From Gracilaria caudata (taxonomy: Eukaryota > Rhodophyta > Florideophyceae > Gracilariales > Gracilariaceae): a stretch of 22,897 nucleotides of DNA. The DNA lies in NCBI GenBank assembly GCA_030374735.1, contig JASCIV010000362.1:1-22897 (forward strand). The letters are read 5' to 3'. The notes beneath the pieces are model-generated. The model saw nothing but the letters and a program-made list of their open reading frames with translations, was not told the DNA's origin and ran no database searches. Shown piece by piece: positions 1 through 9,701 of this stretch (position 1 is its first letter; every line of letters begins with the position of its first letter). The translations under genes and the position numbers were made by a program.

Positions 1-174
1 ATGTGGTCACACTCATATACGCCCACGACAGCCTCCTATGATAGCCTACACCGGACATGTAGCGCAGCTGGCATTTTACCTGCTCTGACAGCCGACACTA
101 AACTTCTTAACGAGAGAGCGTTTCTTTCACAACGCTCGGCACATAGTTCTAATTAAGCTAGTATGCCTATAAAC

Positions 175-186
175 GAGAGAGAGAGA
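175..186. repeat. (GA)6 microsatellite
   Basis: Six GA units preceded by C. Longer GA-rich tracts of related sequence recur at 6671-6699 and 12755-12777. Confidence 0.8.
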
Positions 187-205
187 GAAAGGAGAAGAAA
201 ATCCA

Positions 206-220
206 TGAATAATAATAATA
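206..220. repeat. (AAT)5 microsatellite
   Basis: Five perfect AAT units, 20 bp from the GA tract, in the 3' flank of the armadillo gene. Confidence 0.85.
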
Positions 221-401
221 ATATGGCTCGAGTTGAGCCGCTCAACATGTTCAGTCTCGTTTATCACTGTACAAGATGAACTACCCGATTCATCCGTGGA
301 GAAAGAATGAGGCAAACTTGTGGATCCGACATTCATACCAATGAAAGCATGACCACCACCCTCTCCAGTGATGTAGAGTACAAATAGCAACAGTCAGTTC
401 A

Positions 402-3320
402 TCAGCTGCGGTTTCTGACCAATGGTAAGGGCATAGAGCGTAATCTCTGAAGCCGTGTTTCATGGTCCTCACTATGTCGACCTCTGTGTAAAGATCTCAC
501 TGGACGCAGTGCACGCTCCATGCTGGATTTTGTCCTCCAATCCCGAATTTCCGTACTTCCCGCACTGGCAACGGCACGCTCATCATTTTCGAGGGTACGA
601 ATAAGACTAGTCACTTGCGTTTCTACTCGTGGGTTACCATCATGGGCTTTCCGGAGCTTCCTAGCCAGCTGATAAATGTCGCCAGCGCCTTCCAGCAGTT
701 GAGATGCGAAACCACGATTTGTCGCCATACTGGCAAAAATAGCAAGGCTATGCTCGGCAACTCCGGCAAGAGCCTCACCATGCGCACGGGCTGCATCCAG
801 AACAACCACAGTTCCTCTATGCTTCAGCATATTACGCTGATTCTGAGAAACCCCATCTAACAGGTTACGCAATAGGCGACACGCATCCTCCACAACACGA
901 TTCACTTCTCTGTACGAGTTGTCAGACATGATGCGCAACGTAGCCTCAACTGCTCCACATCTTCCAGCATATACCTTACTTGCTAAAGACTCGAACGATG
1001 CATTGCATAAAGCCTTCAGAAAATAACATACTCCTTCAGGGGACGCAGCCGTACACTCGTTCATGACGCACACGATAGTTCTAATAATGCCGCAGCTACC
1101 CATAATCTCGCGATTCTTGCGGCGGAACGCTAGATGTCTCACAGCTGCACACCCCTTGACACTGATGGCCAAGTGCCCACGATGGGTATCCATAACGGCC
1201 GTCATGGCCTGAATGCCCCCTGCTTGACCGAATAGTTCCTTGTTGCGGTCGTCTTCAGCCACAACGCGTGTCAGTGACATCCCGACTTCTGCCAGCTTCA
1301 GAGAGTGTACGTTCTGTTTTAACGATTGCACTAGTACCTCGATGCCACCAGCTGTTCGTAAACGCTCCATTCCATACGGAGAACGGCTCGCAATATTGGT
1401 CAGGGCAATCAGTGCATTGTTCTGAACCGTCTCTGAGCCAGCATATCTCTCAAGGGCAGACAGTAGTACTTCTACGGCACCAGACGCCACCGAAGTCTCT
1501 TGTTCCCCGGCATCCGATCGATTGGTGAAGTTTCGAATTGCAAGACATCCCCAGGCCTGGATTTGCTCCACATTTCGATGTACCGAAAGTGCGCCCACAA
1601 CAACTTTGAGTCCACTGCATTTCATTACGGCCTCCTTGTTGTTGCGGTTGCGGAAAGCAAGATTGGCCAGCGTCAAGCAACCCTGGATCTGAATGCCAGA
1701 ACGTAGAGAATGGGCTCTCATAATTTCAACGACAGCTTCGATGCCTCCATTGTCGCCGATGCATTTACGACAGTTCTCCGAAACAGTTAAGCGCCTCAGA
1801 ATGGTCAAAGCGCGATCGGCCACTTTGGGATCACTGCGATGCTGACGCATTGCCTCTACAATCAAAGGGATAATAACCTCCTTTGGGCTTAAGCCGCCTA
1901 GCTCAGACGGCACTTCTGGGTACTCATCAGTTTGTTTCCCCAGAAGTTCGAAGGCTATAGCTACTCTTTCTCCTCGTTCACTGATGCTGGAATATTGTTC
2001 CGATGGTGAGCTGTCCAATGGAGCTGAAGTCTCCAAAACGGAAACAGGGGCATCATCCTTTCTTTCAGGCAACGCGGTACTTGGCTGAAGCAATGTAACC
2101 CTCGGGCGTTGTCGTTGTTGTGAGGGCTTGGACGGTGGGAGTGGTGGTTTGGCGTTCGAACTGGTGGGATGCGCAGATGTGGTTTCTGGAGGGTCCACCT
2201 CATCGAATCGCAATGCTGTGGGCATTCCAATGGACTTTGGAGCGCGTGATTGGTGGGAGGGGCGCACAGGGCTTTGACGGTGCACTGGTCGCTGGTTGTA
2301 TGAATGAGGCTGAGATATGTTTGTCGGTGTGGGATCTTTGACGTTTGGTGAAGATATTTCATTTTGTGCTGACGGAAAGCTTTGATCTGAGTCGGAGTCA
2401 GAACTGACAAGCGACAGACGATTCTCAGCGTTCAATGCTTCAGGTTCCGGGACGTTGCGAGCAGCAGGGTCTTGGAGCTCCGGTGATTGTGGAGTGAGTG
2501 TGGGACTTTGAATATGCAAGTCCTCCGGGGAAAACGTGACGGGTGGTGTTATATTTGGGCCACGGTCAGGCGACTGCGAAGATGGGCCTTCCGTGAGCTG
2601 CGTATGAGACAATAAATGATCTGATGGCTTGATTCTATCAGCCTCAAAGTGTACGGTGAGAGCACTCGGCGGTGAGCTCACAGGTGATGGAGTTTGGTCG
2701 TCCTTCCTGTCCCACGGCGTGGCAGAACCAACAGTGGAATCAGACGGAGACGTACCAGTGACGGGAGACAAAGGGATGGACCTTCGCGAGGACGCGGTGA
2801 GCGAAGGGTCCCCACTCCGAGCGGAGTCGTCGTCATTTTCGGCGGCGGAGCGAGCGGCAGCGAACAGCGACCGCAGCTTATGCGACGGCTCGGAGCGCAC
2901 GTCGGGCGGGCTCGCCGGCGGAGAGTGCGGCACGCGCGGCAACGTGGGCGCACTAGGCTCGCCGTACGCGGAGGGCACGGCGGAAGCAGGCACGCGACGG
3001 GACGCCGAAGGGTCGGTAGCGGAGTCCTTCCTGCCGGCAAACAGATGCGAGAAACGGCGCGAAAGCAACGAGCCGAAGCGCAAGCGCCGACGGACGCGCG
3101 CAGACGGCGCGGGTTGCTGATCCATGGGCAGGGGCGACGATTGCGTAGGTGCGGGAACTGCGCGTTGCATGGAATGCTTAAGTGTGGCGAGGGAAGTGGC
3201 GCCGCGTCGCGAGCCGTTCGCGCGGGACTGCAGTGGGGGAGTGGCGCCGCGCGCAGCCGACGCGTGTTTTTGGGTTTCAAACGCACAGTCGGTTTGAGCG
3301 CGTATTGCCGCCGATGGCAT
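402..3320 (-). CDS. Armadillo-repeat protein with long disordered N-terminus
   Basis: The frame encodes 972 residues from the first in-frame ATG at 3320. It stays open further upstream but with no earlier ATG; ATGs at 3170 and 3125 are alternative starts. Residues 1-450 are low-complexity, rich in Ser, Pro, Arg and Asp, with many SP/TP dipeptides that could be proline-directed phosphorylation sites. Residues about 485-915 form a run of armadillo-type helical repeats. Typical signatures are GCLTLANLA (547-555), GCLAIRNF (591-598), NALIALTNIA (635-644), GCAAVRHLAF (723-732), and GGIEAV, GGIEVL and GGIQAM turns. Such folds act as protein-binding scaffolds, and the spacing recalls ARMC6-like families. 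No catalytic domain, signal peptide or membrane segment is visible. The basic tail (936-972) is Arg-rich. There is no sign of an intron. The coding DNA at about 2800-3320 is much more GC-rich than the repeat region. Partner and pathway are unknown. Confidence 0.85.
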   Translation of the reverse strand: MPSAAIRAQTDCAFETQKHASAARGATPPLQSRANGSRRGATSLATLKHSMQRAVPAPTQSSPLPMDQQPAPSARVRRRLRFGSLLSRRFSHLFAGRKDSATDPSASRRVPASAVPSAYGEPSAPTLPRVPHSPPASPPDVRSEPSHKLRSLFAAARSAAENDDDSARSGDPSLTASSRRSIPLSPVTGTSPSDSTVGSATPWDRKDDQTPSPVSSPPSALTVHFEADRIKPSDHLLSHTQLTEGPSSQSPDRGPNITPPVTFSPEDLHIQSPTLTPQSPELQDPAARNVPEPEALNAENRLSLVSSDSDSDQSFPSAQNEISSPNVKDPTPTNISQPHSYNQRPVHRQSPVRPSHQSRAPKSIGMPTALRFDEVDPPETTSAHPTSSNAKPPLPPSKPSQQRQRPRVTLLQPSTALPERKDDAPVSVLETSAPLDSSPSEQYSSISERGERVAIAFELLGKQTDEYPEVPSELGGLSPKEVIIPLIVEAMRQHRSDPKVADRALTILRRLTVSENCRKCIGDNGGIEAVVEIMRAHSLRSGIQIQGCLTLANLAFRNRNNKEAVMKCSGLKVVVGALSVHRNVEQIQAWGCLAIRNFTNRSDAGEQETSVASGAVEVLLSALERYAGSETVQNNALIALTNIASRSPYGMERLRTAGGIEVLVQSLKQNVHSLKLAEVGMSLTRVVAEDDRNKELFGQAGGIQAMTAVMDTHRGHLAISVKGCAAVRHLAFRRKNREIMGSCGIIRTIVCVMNECTAASPEGVCYFLKALCNASFESLASKVYAGRCGAVEATLRIMSDNSYREVNRVVEDACRLLRNLLDGVSQNQRNMLKHRGTVVVLDAARAHGEALAGVAEHSLAIFASMATNRGFASQLLEGAGDIYQLARKLRKAHDGNPRVETQVTSLIRTLENDERAVASAGSTEIRDWRTKSSMERALRPVRSLHRGRHSEDHETRLQRLRSMPLPLVRNRS

Positions 3321-3606
3321 GCGGCGCGCTCCCAACACGTAATTGCTGTTTGTACGCTCCTGTGTGCCGCCGCTACTGCCACTTAGGGCTGCAATGCGGA
3401 TCAGTAGCAGAGTTGCGCGCAACCGCCTCCCCCGCGCTCATACCCGCCGCCCAGCTTTCTCTTTCCTCGTTCCGCGTGACCCAGTGCTGGCTGCCAAGGC
3501 GGTCCGCTACAGCTCCCGCTTCCCGCATTCACCACCTCTGCAGGTTTCGCTTGTACCCTTGTATCTTCCTTCGCACCCCCTAGTAGTATCTACAAACTAC
3601 TGCAAA

Positions 3607-3648
3607 GGTACAGCGGTACTGGTACAGCGGTACTGGTACAGCGGTACT
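3607..3648. repeat. Three perfect 14-bp tandem repeats
   Basis: The unit GGTACAGCGGTACT occurs three times without a mismatch (3607-3620, 3621-3634, 3635-3648). It lies about 290 bp upstream of the armadillo ATG. Each unit contains two GGTAC cores, and the junctions create ACTGGTAC, which recurs in the palindrome at 4106-4117. It could be a protein-binding cluster or simple slippage. Confidence 0.9.
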
Positions 3649-4105
3649 GATAGCCCATCAAACGTGTCAAAAGGGATACAGTTTCACGGCGATTTCACGC
3701 AAGAACGCGCTGTGTATTTTCCTCTATAGGCAGTGCCTAGGCACCGTTGTACGTGCGCTTGTACCTTGGTGCGCACGGTACGAGCCCGATTGTATGCCCA
3801 TCTACTACTACCCTTGCAGTACTAGCAATGTATAACCCTGGTTACACCTTCATGTGTGGAGATCAACCATGCTCATCATCGCTTCTTGCTCCGAGCGGTG
3901 TCAACTGCTTTTATTTAGCGTCATGCGACACAGCCCTGCACTGCAGGCTTCGCTACTAGTCTGTAATCTAGTGTAGTGATGCGGACACACGAGTGTCTCG
4001 TTTTCCTCTGTACCAATTCCCACTCGTCTGCGGTCGCTTCCAGCTTGTGGAGGCGCATTCTCGAGACATGCAAAAGCCTTCACATTGCACTTGCTAAACA
4101 CAAAT

Positions 4106-4117
4106 ACTGGTACCAGT
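4106..4117. repeat. 12-bp palindrome containing GGTACC
   Basis: ACTGGTACCAGT is a perfect palindrome. Its half ACTGGTAC matches the junctions of the 14-bp tandem repeat 490 bp away. Its function is unknown. Confidence 0.6.
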
Positions 4118-5310
4118 CTCGTTACTTTGGTATTCCACCACCCCTTCCACAGCTGCAACGTCTGCGCTGCACACATCACAGTGATGTGTACAAGTGCATC
4201 CTTTATACAGTCGCCGCCGCCCACACTCAAGTTTTGCAGTAAGTATACCTTCCACGAACTACTGTACACAGCTTTCCCATGCTCCAAGAATGAAGTTGAC
4301 ATTGTAAGCGATATCCCGTTTCAGGTTGCCGCCTTCAACGATGTCGCCGACAAAAGTTAAAAGCACGCAACGCTTTGTGTCATGCTGGAACGGGATGTCG
4401 GCGTCCCCATGCTTCTTCCGCATAATAGATTATCAATGTAAATCTCATCAACAAACTATTTTTGTACTCAAATAACTACTCAATACGATAAGTTGTCTAA
4501 CTTTTTGTCACACGACCCTCTCGATTCAACTCTTCCTTCTCCGCTGAAGTTGATCAAACAATCAATCCGATACGGCCACCCACAGTCCACTTATAAAATT
4601 TTAATTGCACCCGCTCCATCCAAATCGTTGCTTGGCAAGGTTTATAACCTTTCTGCTGTTGTTTGTTTCCAACTACGCCAGCATATAGTAGCACAGCTTC
4701 CAACAAGACCACTCTCGAAATGCATCGTATGAACTTATATCCTAAGATTCTTCTACCAATCGTTTTGACATTTTCCGCACTTTCTGGATATGATTTTGCT
4801 TCAAACAATTTTGCGCAAAATATAGCTTTGTGAGGAATTGTTTTTTTTTCAGTCTGAAGCTCTAGCTTACCGCGCTGCTCACTTCTCGTCAAGAACCGTA
4901 GTCACTTCTTAGAAACCGGTTTAGAGCACTCTTGCCCTTTTTAGTGTTGCCTTCGGAGGCGGATGCTGCTAACTTTTAAGCAAGTTAATCGTCAACGAGT
5001 GAAAGCTAAACATAGTAACAAGTACCGCCGTATTTGTCCAATGTTTTGACCCTGCCTACCCTGTTCTTGCATGGTGTTCGCAAGGTTTGGGCCTTTTCTT
5101 TTGTATGCGAAGAAAAGCTCGCAGCGGTTGACGTTGAAAAACGCACCGCTCAGTTCAAGTCACGATAAGGAGCAGACAAGGGTAAGCTTGATTCCATCAT
5201 CGTGATTGAGGGACTTTCTGGCAAGCACAATATCTCTCATAGATGGAACCGGGTGCTACGATACGGGGTAAAAGCAACGTAGCCTTATGTGGCACAAATC
5301 CGTGATTATT

Positions 5311-5334
5311 ATCATAAATGAAATCATTTATGAT
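5311..5334. repeat. Perfect AT-rich hairpin, 11-bp arms
   Basis: ATCATAAATGA and its exact reverse complement are separated by two bases (AA). It lies about 280 bp upstream of the UCH start codon. It may be a cruciform or a dyad-symmetric binding site; nothing nearby decides. Confidence 0.75.
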
Positions 5335-5616
5335 TATTAAGCGAATTAGTTCATGCACATGAGCTTTATTTGAAATTCTCTTCAGGCGAGCATGCAGACG
5401 AATCTCTCACCTCTTCCTGCCACTGCGTAAGGTTTAGCTGTTGCCATCCAGAGTGGATGCAAGCGTATGCAAGATCATCATTCAACAGCGTTCACGCCGT
5501 CACCTGCTGCAATAATTGCACTATTAACCAGCTGTCAACTTCTTGCGTTCTGCTCTTCACGCTGAGAACTCCTGTGTGAACCAGAGCACAGACATCCTCT
5601 GTCGTTTCTGCGAAAC

Positions 5617-6385
5617 ATGGCTCCAAAGAAATGGATCCCTCTGGAATCTAACCCTGAGGTTCTCACCAAATTTGGTCATGCGCTGGGTCTATCTCCACAG
5701 CTGTCTTTCTGCGACGTATGGAGTCTTGATCTTCTTGATATGGTTCCATCACCACAACACGCTATTATTTTGCTGTTTCCCCTTACTGATAAAATCGTGG
5801 CCGCGGAGAAAAAAGCCGCTTCGAGCTATGAAACTGATCCTTCGAAACAACCTTTCTTTTGTGAGCAAACCATCGGGAATGCTTGTGGAACGATCGCTGT
5901 GCTTCACGCCGCACTCAATACTTGTAGTACCTTTCCCCTCCGTGAGAATTCGTTTTTCGACAAGTTTTTGAAAAGCACTAAAGAAATGGACGCCTCCCAA
6001 CGAGCTACAAAACTTCAAGAAGATGATTCTTTGGACACCATTCATGAGGAATTTGCACAGGTTTGTTCACAATACTTATACTCACTCACGTACAGCTTCA
6101 TACTTACCGATCACTAACATATCGTTATATGCCTGATTGAGATAGCAAGGTCAAACTTCAGCACCTGATGCCAACGAGAAAGTCGATGTGCACTTCATTT
6201 GTTTCACAGAGCATGGTGGAATTCTCTACGAACTGGATGGTCGGAAGAATTGTCCTGTGAAACATGGACCCAGCACACCCTCCACTGTACTGCAGGATGC
6301 GGCATGTGTAATCAAGGAGAAGTTCATGGCACTTGACCCCGCAGAGAATCGTTTCACCATTCTAGCCCTTTCATCAAGTCAGTGA
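5617..6385 (+). CDS. Ubiquitin C-terminal hydrolase, UCH-L3/YUH1 type (peptidase C12)
   Basis: This cysteine protease removes small adducts from the C-terminus of ubiquitin (and often NEDD8) to regenerate free ubiquitin in cytosol and nucleus. Two exons, 5617-6060 and 6146-6385, join in phase 0 to give 227 residues, close to the 230 of human UCH-L3. The catalytic set is complete: oxyanion Gln84 in FFCEQTIGNACG, nucleophile Cys90, His164 in EKVDVHFI, and Asp179 in LYELDGR. Each is offset by five residues from UCH-L3. The crossover loop (about 115-158) that limits substrate size is also present. The start is the ATG at 5617, followed by the usual W-x-P-L-E-S-N-P opening. The single intron separates the Cys half from the His/Asp half. 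The carbamoyltransferase gene follows on the same strand after 754 bp. Confidence 0.95.
6061..6145 (+). other. Spliceosomal intron of the UCH gene
   Basis: 85 nt, donor CAG|GTTTGT, acceptor GATAG|CAAGG, with a CACTAAC branch-site match at 6112-6118. Joining the flanks restores the conserved GQTxAPxxxEKVDxHF stretch. Reading through hits a stop at 6115-6117. Confidence 0.93.
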
Positions 6386-7139
6386 AAGTGCCGCGATTGA
6401 GGTTCCGTGTCCGAACCAGTACGCCCGCGTTGTGCCCACCAACGACAGAACACAGAGAGGGTTCGGATACGTATCGCCATAGATTCATAGTTGTGTAAAC
6501 GCCTTAGCTTGTCGAGTTCAGAGCGATCTCAGTTGAATGCCCGATTCCCTCTCTCCTCGAGGTATGCAGGAGTCTGTAACTGACCTCGATATCCACTTGA
6601 ACCACGAGTTCGGTGCAGCGATGAGCTCTCCCAATAGATACCGTGCATAGAGACCTGCTTCTCAATAGAAAGAGAGCGAGAGAGAGCGAGAGAGAGAGAC
6701 CTGCTGCAAAGAGTACCGTTACCTTCAAAGAAATTACGCGTGTTGGGCACTCTTTTGAGTGATGGAATTATCAAAGGACATGGCGTTTGTGCGTTGCAAA
6801 CGTAGGACTTGCAATCTGGAGTGAGTGGGTGGGTGAAACTGTAGTAAGGTTAACGTCATATGGGTACGTCAGGATAGATCTTAGGCGAAATGTTTTTGTC
6901 ATGGTGAGATGAAGTTGTGGAGATCGTGCAAAGATCTCTGGGCAAGGAACACAAATCCAAAATGCAAGAATAGCTTTTGCGAGCTGCCTTGGCGAAATAT
7001 CTTTCAGCAAGGGGTACTTTGTGTTATCCTCGTCCTCGACACGCTCGCTCTGAAGTTCTAGTTACACTCAGAGATAGAAGGGTACGGTGGTTCATGAGTC
7101 AGTGAAACTGTTGAAGGTCTAGCGTAAACTACCTGGCCG
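6386..7139. other. Intergenic, UCH 3' end and carbamoyltransferase promoter
   Basis: No frame here looks coding. An imperfect inverted repeat just after the UCH stop (6407-6417 with 6460-6470, 10 of 11 pairs) could fold in its 3'UTR. A GA-rich microsatellite at 6671-6699 is flanked by an 11-bp direct repeat (6649-6659 and 6695-6705). No convincing TATA box was found upstream of 7140. Confidence 0.5.
6671..6699. repeat. GA-rich microsatellite
   Basis: GA units interrupted by single C bases. 23 nt from 6677 are identical to the tract at 12755-12777. It lies about 440 bp upstream of the carbamoyltransferase ATG. Confidence 0.85.
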
Positions 7140-9701
7140 ATGGTTGCATTCATTACGGGCAACCTGGCCTTGTTTTCGAATCATCGGAAATCAAGTGCTG
7201 CGCGATGTAGTCGGTGGCATGCAATGTGCGCTGCACCCATTGTCATCGGTATTAATCAGTATTCTCATGATGCTTCTGTGGCTCTTGTCGACATCAGTTC
7301 AGGCAAGCTGCTCTTTGCACAAAGCAAAGAGCGCCTTTCACGACGTAAACATGATGGTGGAGATGTAGCTGACCTAGTTCTCAACGCGATGGAATCGATA
7401 ACATCTGATGATGAAACAGCATTGGACGTTGCTTCTCAAGTTCAACTGGTTGTCGCCAACAACCATCACTTTCGGATTCTACCATTCGAAGCACGAATTC
7501 CGTTTCAGGCATCGTTGGGATACGTTCCTTCATCATATCGGTCCCCTTGGAATCTAATAGGTTCACTCGCATCATATCTCGAAGAGTCTGAAAGGTATGC
7601 CCCGAAAGCCACCAAAGTGGAATTATCTCACCATCTTGCCCACGCTTATTCCGCCGTGTGTGGTTGCACTTTCAATCGCGGAGTTGTAGTTATTATGGAC
7701 GGCATGGGGGACGCAAGAGATGATTGGCTAGTTGCCCGGTGTCGCCGTGATCCATCCCATGTCTCCGAGCTTACCTGTCCAGAATTTGTGCGAGACGCTC
7801 CTGGGTTTAGAGAGTATCCTAGAGATCTTGATGATCGACCTGGGGTATCCTTCAGAGAAGCAGAGAGTGCGTACGTTTTCGAAAAACGTCAAGATGGGGT
7901 CCATTTCTCTCGAGTATTCAAGAGATGGACCCCAGAAAATGCTCCTTCAGAATTGTGCAACCATTCATTTGAAGAAATGGACAGCATTGGAGCAATGTAT
8001 AGTCGTGTCTCGGCTATAATCTTTAAAGACTGGAACAATTGTGGAAAGGTAAGCAAAGCTCAACTTTAGCCGAGAAATTGAGATGTGCATCTCATATGTT
8101 TCTCTGCACTAGCGATTTCCTAACACGGAAGGCTCTGTTCTCGCAAGGTGATGGGATTGGCTCCTTATGGACAAGCCCTACCTGACCTCCCCGAAGAAGA
8201 AAGATACTTTATACAAGGTAATCTCTATGACGGAAGTATTGATATAGAAACTGGAAGAATGAATGGGCTGGAAAACTTGGAGAAAAGTATTAACGACTGC
8301 GACGATACTCGAAGCGGGAGAGAACTTCGTAGTTATTTCGAGCACCTTGCACATCATATTCAACATGACCTAGAGCAAGTCGCGACCGACTTCATTTCAA
8401 GGCTGATAGCTGACACAGGAGAGTGTAATCTTGTCCTCGCCGGCGGGGTCGCTCTGAATAGTACCATGAACGGGGTCTTGAGTTCAGTTCCAGGTTTGAA
8501 GGGATTCTTTGTCCCTCCTTTTCCTGGGGATGAGGGCATTGCTATCGGCTGTGCGTTTTTTGGGCTTTCTTTCCTTTCAAAATCGTCTGGTCGACATGTA
8601 CCGTATCACCCAAAGACTATCATGCCCTATCTGGGAAGGCAATATTCCGAAGAAGACATCTCAAGTGCGATAGAGTGCTATAGCCCATGGATTCTGCGGG
8701 AACGAGGCGATTCCACGAAAGAAGCTGCGGCTGCGCTTGCTAGGGGAAGTGTGGTTGCATGGTTCGACGGAAGAAGTGAATTCGGGCCAAGGGCTCTAGG
8801 AAGCAGATCACTTCTCGCGGACCCCCGAGACAAGGAAATGGTCATCCACCTCAACGAAATCGTGAAGAAAAGAGAGTCTTTCCGGCCTTTTGCTCCATCA
8901 GTCTTGGCTGAGCATGCGTCACAATGGTTTGATAATTCTGGTTCGGAATCATCACCATTTATGTCTGTGACACGAAGGGCAAAAATGCGTCACTTGATAC
9001 CTGCTGTTGTTCATGTGGATGGAACTTCTCGTCTCCAAACATTGACGAAGGACCAAAACCCAGAGTTCTATGCTCTGGTCTCTGACTTTCTTGCCATGAC
9101 AAGCATACCAATGGTATTGAATACCTCCTTCAACACTGCAGGGGAGCCGATCGTTGAATCGCCAATGGATGCCATTAAGACCTTTCTTCGAACTGAGGGA
9201 ATCGATTACCTCATTTTTCCAGGCCACATCTTGTCAAAGAGAGAAGAATTTTCGTTTTCCCCAGATTGCGAAATATCATCTGCATGTTCTGGGTTTAGGT
9301 CGGAGCAGATTCAAAATGTCCATGGTGAAAGCCTGCGAACAAACATTACCGTATTCGGTAGATCGTTTGAGAGTGATGACAAAGCCTTCGATTTTCATTT
9401 CGGCCAGCCAAAAGTGGAGCTTATGGACGGTCTCCAACTCGAAATCATGGAAACCATTCAGGAGCTCGGTACATGCACAATCTACGACGTTTTACAAGCG
9501 ATGAATACCTCTTTTCCTGAAGTACCTGGTCCCGATTTTGACACTGCAGATCGACCTTCACTGGACGACACGCTGCTGCGAATAGAAGGCTTATTCAAAA
9601 AGCAACTTATATACTGTACGCAAGGTCGGTCAAAACACTGTGAGAGCCCTTCTTTGCAGTCAAACTCTACACGGGAAGACCAGCTACACTATGTCGATTG
9701 A
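7140..9701 (+). CDS. O-carbamoyltransferase, NodU/CmcH/TobZ family
   Basis: Family members make carbamoyl-adenylate from carbamoyl phosphate and ATP, then transfer the carbamoyl group to a hydroxyl of a small molecule; the acceptor here is unknown. Exons 7140-8048 and 8148-9701 join in phase 0 to give 820 residues. The Kae1-like N-domain starts near residue 34 (IVIGINQYSHDASVAL). It has the metal-binding HxxxH at H164/H168 (SHHLAHA), VIMDGMGD (184-191), KVMGLAPYG across the splice junction, and PFPGDEG with D431. The C-domain shows DGRSEFGPRALGSRS (510-524), SFRPFAPSVL (547-556) and MVLNTSFNTAGEP (625-637). Residues 1-29 are basic and Ser-rich with no acidic residue, resembling an organelle transit peptide; ATG 7224 (MCAAP) is an alternative start. 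About 150 residues beyond the core form an unusual C-terminal extension. The stop lies inside the convergent lipase coding sequence. The family is mainly bacterial, so transfer followed by intron gain is likely. Confidence 0.9.
8049..8147 (+). other. Spliceosomal intron of the carbamoyltransferase gene
   Basis: 99 nt, donor AAG|GTAAGC, acceptor CGCAAG|GTGATG, CTAAC branch site at 8120-8124. Splicing joins Gly-Lys to Val-Met-Gly-Leu-Ala-Pro-Tyr-Gly, a hallmark motif of the family, so the junction is well supported. Confidence 0.93.

Larger units (their letters stand above)
1..401. other. Intergenic/3' flank of the armadillo gene
   Basis: This stretch lies downstream of the stop of the minus-strand armadillo-repeat gene, so part of it is probably that gene's 3'UTR. 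I see no protein-like reading frame. It holds two microsatellites, a GA tract and an AAT tract. Confidence 0.5.
3321..5616. other. 2.3 kb intergenic region between divergent genes
   Basis: This region separates the divergently read armadillo gene and the UCH gene, so both promoters should lie here. The left part is CT-rich on the plus strand and contains a 3 x 14-bp tandem repeat at 3607-3648. A 12-bp palindrome containing GGTACC lies at 4106-4117. The middle (about 4430-4900) is AT-rich. An imperfect inverted repeat (4308-4324 with 4385-4401) and a perfect hairpin (5311-5334) are present. No long frame here resembles a known protein. A possible tiny two-exon gene near 5071-5303 is discussed under findings. 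Confidence 0.5.

Noticed and set aside
2678..3386. Long open frames on both strands (about 230 codons each) inside the armadillo gene's 5' end
   Set aside because: They lie in GC-rich sequence with few stops, have Arg/Ala-biased shadow composition, and contradict the longer frame that continues into clear armadillo repeats.
3321..3422. Longer armadillo protein starting at 3422
   Set aside because: The codon there is TTG; the first in-frame ATG is at 3320.
3747..4360. Several overlapping frames of 70-133 codons in the large spacer
   Set aside because: They overlap each other in different frames and strands, and none has a motif, coherent composition, or splice-linked partner.
7140..9701. The carbamoyltransferase as part of a toxin or antibiotic gene cluster
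   Set aside because: No other biosynthetic genes are present in the window; neighbours are housekeeping genes, so only the family assignment is supported.
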